A DNA stretch of 64,000 nucleotides from Luzula sylvatica (taxonomy: Eukaryota > Streptophyta > Magnoliopsida > Poales > Juncaceae), in assembly GCA_946800325.1 (NCBI GenBank), contig OX326958.1, positions 10,798,001-10,862,000 on the forward strand, in the 5' to 3' direction. Under the pieces are notes generated by a model. It searched no databases and had not been told where the DNA came from. It saw only the letters and a list, made by a program, of their open reading frames with translations. This document shows positions 58,560-64,000 of the stretch, piece after piece. How positions within the stretch are numbered: the stretch's first letter is position 1; each line of letters begins with the position of its first letter. Made by a program: the position numbers and the translations under genes.

Positions 58560-58940
58560 TTTGGAAAGTTGTTTTTTTATGTTAATAAATTTTGTAAGGG
58601 GTATATGATTCTAAAATTTTCATAATATTATGGTCATAATCCTGTTTATTAATTTTACAGATGCAAGAAAATATTCTGTTAATGTTATAAATATAATAAT
58701 ATGGATGTCAAGCAACAAATCTTGCGAAGATAAAGACTTTAATTATATGATATTTGGTATATTTGATATTGTATTATTTCCTTGTATTCTAGTGTTTTAT
58801 ATGGCAAGAGATTTCTTGGCCTGCACTCACCCTCTACTATATAAAGGGGGGTAGTGGCTATTGTATTTCCCCAACCCATTCAATAAGAAATATTGTCTCC
58901 TCCCATTCTCTTTTTCTTTTTTGTTCTTTATTTTATAACA
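58560..58940 (+). mobile_element. LTR element X: 5' LTR and adjacent PBS (plus)
   Basis: TATA-like CTATATAAAGG at about 58838, a short leader, and an LTR end TTATAACA at 58940. It is followed directly by CGTTATCAGCACGAG, the primer-binding-site sequence of many plant copia elements. The left limit (58560) is approximate, because no partner LTR exists in the window. The internal sequence continues only to about 59295. Confidence 0.5.
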
Positions 58941-58966
58941 CGTTATCAGCACGAGACTCTACCAAA

Positions 58967-59295
58967 TTGAGATTTTTCAATCACACGACGCTCTCGAAAT
59001 TTCTATCGAAGGTATTGTCGAAGGTAGTATTTTTCAATCGGGTACAAATGGAGCAGAGATCCAATCTAGTAGCACTCCATTCTCGATCCAAACCCATCAC
59101 ATCCGAGACTACCAATGGCGATGATCCGGATCCACTAATACCTCGTGGTATTTCCGGACTTGAGGCGTTACCAACGGGACGTCCAAAATTGATCATGTAC
59201 CACCTCACTCAAACCATAAGCCAAGTTCAAGAAGCGGCAAGGTGGCGCCACGGAGTACTCATCGACGCCCGTTTAGTGCCGAATCACAATATCGA
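58967..59295 (+). pseudogene. Interrupted ORF after the element X PBS
   Basis: Open from 58967, with a likely start at ATG 59048 (MEQRSNLVALHSRSKPITSE). It reads through about 80 codons to VPNHN and is then cut by the LTR of element Y at 59296. Position suggests a gag start, but the sequence lacks motifs I recognise from copia Gag. Truncated by insertion. Confidence 0.4.
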
Positions 59296-60324
59296 TGAAG
59301 GGGAATATCCTCGATTCCGGGCCCGCGCAGCGGAATGAAGGCCCGGTCCGATTCCCCGATTCCCGAGATCACGCCATGACTTCGAGGGTACGATGCAATA
59401 GAAGGATAGATTCATACCGGTGCAAAATTGATTGCACTCGAAGGGTTGATCGCTGCCTTCTATCTTCTGTCACGTTGGTGACAATCCGCGCGTCCCACAC
59501 CACGCGTATTCCACCGCTCGTTGACTTCGCCGATTCGCTTGATTTCGTCTCCGACTCAATCTATTCCTCCGAATCGATCACAACCGTGAGAGCCTCAGAT
59601 GTTGCTCCTCTACGTGTATCCATCTTGATTCGTAAGACGCCGGTCGCGAGTACAACTGCCTAGACGATGTACGGCGAACTTGCTCGATCGAATTGATTCT
59701 CTATCTCTCGAGAAACTTCTTTCTCGATTTCTCTCTCTTCGCACCTTTTCACTCAATAGAGAAGTGTCTCTCTATATTTCTGGAATATCTCTTTAATATT
59801 TTGAATGAATTGTTCCTTAGAATGATTCAACTACACTGGATGAGAGAGAAAATATCCTATTTATACCTAATAGGATCAGGATCAGCCAAAAGGCATGTAT
59901 ATCCAATATACACCCTCTCACACGGAAAACTGCATGAATCTGATAAGTATTCTGTCATTTCGAAATTGGTAAATTTCTCAGACAGAAAATCACCCAACAT
60001 GAAAGTTGTAGATAATCCAATTATCTACACAACCTTATTTGGGCCAGCCCAATTGGAGTTCGTATGCAAAAGTTATGACTGTTTTACCAACTGTATGTCA
60101 TACTGTTGCACCCTTTCGGTATTTCACATAAACGACACTGATACTTCGTTCATATGAAATATATTTCTTCATGAAGGTTGTAGATAATCTTATTATCTAT
60201 CTAACCCAATTTGAACCATTCAAATCGGATTTTCCCACTGACAGTTATGGCCACGAATGTACGACTACATTCGTTTATCCTTGTGTATACTTTTACGGTT
60301 GATCCTGAAACTGTATTTCCTTCA
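59296..60324 (-). mobile_element. Element Y: 3' LTR (minus), 1,029 bp
   Basis: On the minus strand it starts TGAAGGAAATACAG and ends ATATTCCCCTTCA. It matches, in opposite orientation, the LTR at 62029-63122 (shared AGAAGG..GGCGATCAACCCTTCG region and GGGCCCG near the end). A TATA box lies at about 59858-59866 (minus, GTATAAATA). It is preceded by the purine-rich GAGTGGGAGAC, the polypurine tract. Reading frames inside it (59295-59663, 59693-60157) are LTR sequence. Confidence 0.8.
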
Positions 60325-61482
60325 GTCTCCCACTCAATTTCAGATCAACCTAAAAGGTACTTATGCATATCTAATATGCACAATTTTTAGGGAATATAGC
60401 TCGCGTATCGAATACCAAGCTATGCACATCCTATGTGCCAATTTTATAATCAAGCCCGACTTAGTACGACTCGTTGTGTGACCATGTAGGTTCGATTAAC
60501 GATGGCAGTAGGTTGTTTCCAAAGCCTACAAGCTCATGAACGGGATCTAGTCACTCCATCATATCTACCCATGTTAAACGAATAATGATTGTGATCATTG
60601 TGCCTATCTCGAATAGCGGTTATTAGTTCTCTTGTTTACGATATCCGTTAATCAAAAGGCATGGTGATAGTCATCCTTATAATTTGATTAACAACACTTA
60701 TTCCCCGATTCCGAGTTGAGTTAACAAATTTCAATCGATATTAACCGTTAATATCATTGACTGCGGCCGCAGATTTCATTAATCGACTCATCGAGCGGCG
60801 CCTAAGAGATATCTCTTCCTTTCGAAATAAACAATTCCTATCTTGGAGACTCACATTGAATTCCGTGTTTCGGACAATACCCAATGATGACCCTTTTAAC
60901 TCCCTGTTACGGTGAGCGTAAGATCATATCAAAGCATTGTGTTACGCACGTAACGCAATCAATGATCCCCTCAAGTTTGAAGAACCTAATACCCTACTCG
61001 TCGCGAGTTCATCCATAATGACTAAACCATGTCATGATCTCGCGGCTTCGGTCATATCCAATATATGTCACCTAGCATATATCTACGTTCCCAATTCGAC
61101 AAGCATCTTGTCCTATGATTAGCAAAACATAACCATCTCCTCGGCTAATGTACTAGTGTACGCGTTCAGTCTATTATTTGATAATAGAAATGCTTCTCTC
61201 TTAAGCAAGCTGATCCGCGACTAGGGATGTTTAGAAATGACACTTTAAGTGTGACGGTTTCGCTGCACATGGTCCTCAACCATGTCGACGTCCACACAAG
61301 TTCAAATCAAGGTTCATGTAATCATATTACACAACCCAGCACACAGTTTTCATATAAGATAAATGCAAAATGAAAAATTTTAAAATTCTGAAATTGCATT
61401 ACTATAAGATAAGTTTGGGGTGATACAACGTTTACTAATCTATTAGACTAATCTCGTCCTACGAAACTATCGTTTTAGATAA
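60325..61482 (-). mobile_element. Element Y: non-coding region between pol and 3' LTR
   Basis: 1.16 kb with no reading frame of note in the minus direction after the polyprotein stop. Composition is balanced, not AT-rich, and it seems conserved in character, with long tracts free of low complexity. No env-like ORF was found. Confidence 0.6.
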
Positions 61483-62028
61483 CTAACTACTCTCTTCCTC
61501 CTCTAGGTATCTCAAACCTATAGCTTTCGCATGATAATCGTGCTTAACTTGCGAGAGTGGCTTAGTAAACGGGTCCGCAACATTCCTGTCAGTATCAATC
61601 TTTTCAATGATCACATCTTTCCTTTGCAAAATCTCACGGATCAAGTGAAATTTTCTGAGTATGTGTTTGGAGCGGTGATGTGCCCTCGGTTCCTTGGACT
61701 GTGCTATTGCTCCATTATTGTCGCAGTACACAACTACAGGTTCCGAGATACTCGGGACTACACCAAGCTCCGACACAAATTTCTTGATCCATACCGCCTC
61801 CTTTGCCGCTTCGGGAGCCGCAATATACTCCGATTCAGTTGTAGAGTCTGCTATCGTGGGTTGTTTGGAGCTTTTCCAAACTACCGCTCCACCATTTAGA
61901 CAAAACACGTATCCGCTTTGTGATCGAAAGTCATCGACACATGTTTGGAAACTGGCGTCAGTATATCCATTGATGACCAACCCGGATGTCTTTCCACCAT
62001 AAATTAGAAATTGATCCTTAGTTCTTCG
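61483..62028 (-). pseudogene. Ty1/copia polyprotein C-terminus: RNase H domain (partial)
   Basis: Minus strand. Open from the junction at 62028 (RRTKDQFLIYGGKTSG) to the stop at 61483. Contains the copia RNase H signature: GYTDASF, SGYVFCLNGGAVVWKSSKQ, ADSTTESEYIAA, YCDNNGA, HHRSKHI and VADPFTKPL. The conserved acidic residues (Asp in YTDAS, Glu in TTESEY, Asp in YCDNN) are present. Gag, protease, integrase and reverse transcriptase are absent, because the element is cut at 62029 by the LTR of element Z. It encodes only the last domain, so it is non-functional as it stands. Confidence 0.92.
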
Positions 62029-63122
62029 TGAAGGAAATACAGTTTTGGATCATCGCTAAAATGGTACGTAGGACAAACGAACGTACGCGTTCGTGGGCAT
62101 ACGAAACAGATTAGTAAAACTGGTATAACTTTCAGTAGCAAACTCAGATTTGAATGGTTCAAATTGGGTTAGTTAGATAATGAGATTATCTCGAACTTTC
62201 ATGTTGTAATATATTTCATTTGAGCGAAGTATCAGTATCGTTCTAATGAAATACCGAAAGGGTGCGACATTTTGACATACAGTCAGTAAAACGGCCGTAA
62301 CTTTCGGGTCCGAACTCCAATTGGGCTCGGCCAAATTGGGTTGGAAAGATAATTAGATTATCTACAACTTTTGTAAATATTCAAAGTCGGTTGGAACGAT
62401 TTAATATTTTCGTTCTGACAGATTACTGAAAGGGCGTATGCAGTTTTCTGTTTGAAAAGGTGTATACAAGATATACATACCTTTTGGCCCATCCTTATCC
62501 TATGGAGTATATATAGGATGTTTCTCTCTCTCTCATCAGTCCAACTAGTTGAATAATTAGATTAGTTCAACCAGAAAATTAATGGAGTTAATTTAGAATT
62601 AATCCAGAAATTAAGAGACTCTAATCACTTGATGAAAGAGTGCGAAGAGATTGAGAGAGAAGGAGAAAAGAATTTTCTCCGTCTAGAGAATCGAAACGCA
62701 ATCATGCAAGTTCGCCGGTGCATCATCTAGGCAGGTGCATCCGCGACCGAGGTGCTACGACTCACGGTGGATACGGGTAGAGGAGCGACACATGTGGCTC
62801 TTCGTTGTGATCAAACCGGAGAAGTAATCGAGTAACGGGCTGTGAAATCATGCGGGCATGGAACGCACGAAGACAACCCGAGGCATGTCGAAACGGTGGG
62901 AGACGTGCGGTATGGGACGTACGGGCTAGTCACCAACGTGACACCGAAGGAAATAGAAGGCGGCGATCAACCCTTCGTGTGCCATCAATTTGGCACTGGT
63001 ATGAATCTGTCCTTCTATTCGCATCGTACCCTCGAAGTCGTGGCGTGATCTCGGGAATCGGGGAATCGAACCGGGCCTACATATCCGCTGCGCGGGCCCG
63101 GGGTCGAGGATATTCCCCATCA
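62029..63122 (+). mobile_element. Element Z: 5' LTR (plus), 1,094 bp
   Basis: Starts TGAAGGAAATACAG and ends ATTCCCCATCA. TATA box GAGTATATATAGGATG at about 62507. Immediately after the end (one base later) is TGGTATCAGAGC (63124-63135), the primer-binding site complementary to initiator tRNA-Met. Same family as element Y, opposite orientation, inserted in Y's RNase H codons; CTTCG (62024-62028) is the likely left target copy. The right half lies beyond the window. Confidence 0.85.
62100..62440 (+). repeat. Tandem units in the LTR U3 region
   Basis: Two diverged units, about 62112-62275 and 62283-62420, each with GTAACTTTC-like, AACTCCAATTGGG-like, GATAATNAGATTATCT and GAAAGGGTGCG/CTGAAAGGGCG words. 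The same unit recurs downstream of the PBS (63385-63950). Confidence 0.65.
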
Positions 63123-64000
63123 GTGGTATCAGAGCGATCGCCATCGATTCGAGGGTCGAATCATAGTCGTATATTAGATATACGCACGGGTTATCAAAGT
63201 CCGTACCCGTTTGCATGATGTTACATATAGAGAAAGTCAAATTCCGTTAAAATCACAAGTGGAATTCGCTAGAGATCGATCAAAAGTTGATTGAGAGTAT
63301 CTAGGAATGATCGTGAAAAAGTTTCATGATTTATCGTTTTGGAAACGAGCGAAAACGGACAAAACGGCAAAATCTGCAGAAAGTTAGAATACGAAACAGT
63401 GAGTAAAACTAAGATAATTTTCAGTGGGAAACTCCAAATTGATTGGATCAAATTGGCGTAGTTAGATAATGAGATTATCTATGACTTTGATACAGAAATT
63501 TTTTCCATTTGAACGAATTATCAGTGTCGTTTTTATGGAATACTGAAAGGGTGCGACTGTTTGACATACAGAGACTAAAACGTCCGTATATGTCGCATCG
63601 AAACTCCAATTGAGTCCAATCCAATTGGGTTAATTAGATAATAGGATTATCTAGAACTTTCGTTCACGTTCAAAGTCGGTTGGAACAATTTAATATTTTT
63701 GTTTCAACAGAATACTGAAAAGGTGTCTGTAGTTTTCTGGTTCAAAAGGTGTATATTGGATATACTTACCTTTTCGTTTGTTCGTATTTTACTAAAACTG
63801 GTATAACTTTCAGTAGAAAATTCCGATTTGAATGGTTCAAATTGTTTTAGTTAGATAATTAGATTATCTAGAACTTTCATGTTGTAATATATTTTATTTG
63901 AGCGAAGTATTAGTGTCGTTCTAATGAAATATCGAAAGGGTGCAGAAAAATAGTTTTTCTGCCGCCCCCGGGGCAGTTTTTGGCGCCCCGGACGCGTCCC
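63123..64000 (+). mobile_element. Element Z: PBS and untranslated leader (window end)
   Basis: PBS at 63124-63135, then about 870 bp without a coding start. Three more copies of the LTR tandem unit lie at about 63385-63560, 63570-63720 and 63785-63950 (each with a GATAAT..GATTATCT block and CGAAAGGGTGC-type end). The last 40 bp turn GC-rich (GCCCCCGGGGC). Gag is presumably beyond the window. Confidence 0.7.

Noticed and set aside
59295..60157. 122- and 154-codon plus-strand ORFs near 59.3-60.2 kb
   Set aside because: They are antisense LTR sequence of the minus-oriented copia element, without domain similarity.

Overview
This is nuclear DNA from a flowering plant, most likely a eudicot. It has GT-AG introns in plant-type genes (phytocyanin, PPR protein, Rx-type CC-NB-LRR receptor), very AT-rich spacers, and dense plant transposon debris: hAT and Mutator-like MITEs, Helitron ends, tRNA-derived SINEs and Ty1/copia LTR elements. 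The species cannot be fixed from the sequence; Lamiales would fit the style of the repeats, but that is only an impression.

Layout. 1-4783: AT-rich flank, a coding-like shard, a purine-rich low-complexity tract, and an intact early-nodulin-like phytocyanin gene (3915-4552) whose promoter carries mitosis-type MSA motifs. 5431-19106: segmental-duplication copy A, with a small single-pass membrane protein gene (6627-6962), an intact two-exon PPR gene (7596-9282, minus) and a secreted cysteine-rich peptide gene (18720-18938, minus). 19851-45111: an NLR neighbourhood. It holds a reconstructable three-exon CC-NB-LRR gene (29027-40976, minus, 884 codons predicted) whose second intron is about 8.9 kb and packed with transposons, plus two truncated LRR fragments (24070-24645 and 44608-45111). 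45112-54900: duplication copy B, in the same orientation, with the same three genes. There the membrane-protein gene has a 1-bp frameshift, the PPR gene has a nonsense codon and a hAT MITE in exon 1, and the cysteine-rich peptide is intact. 54960-58255: spliced-looking but frame-broken exons, a Helitron 3' end and a hAT MITE. 58560-64000: LTR retroelements nested three deep, including two of the same family in opposite orientation.

The two duplication copies act as a built-in control. Where one has an insertion the other usually shows the empty site, so element ends and target-site duplications can be read directly. This is how the 2.29-kb hAT-like element filled with GTTA/GTTT satellite (10330-12615), a 959-bp solo LTR (13125-14083), a 227-bp hAT MITE (48362-48588) and a 130-bp SINE (50077-50206) were delimited. 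No prokaryotic-type system, CRISPR array, rRNA or bona fide tRNA gene was seen. The functional genes are not a pathway; the only functional cluster is the NLR locus with its decayed paralogue fragments.
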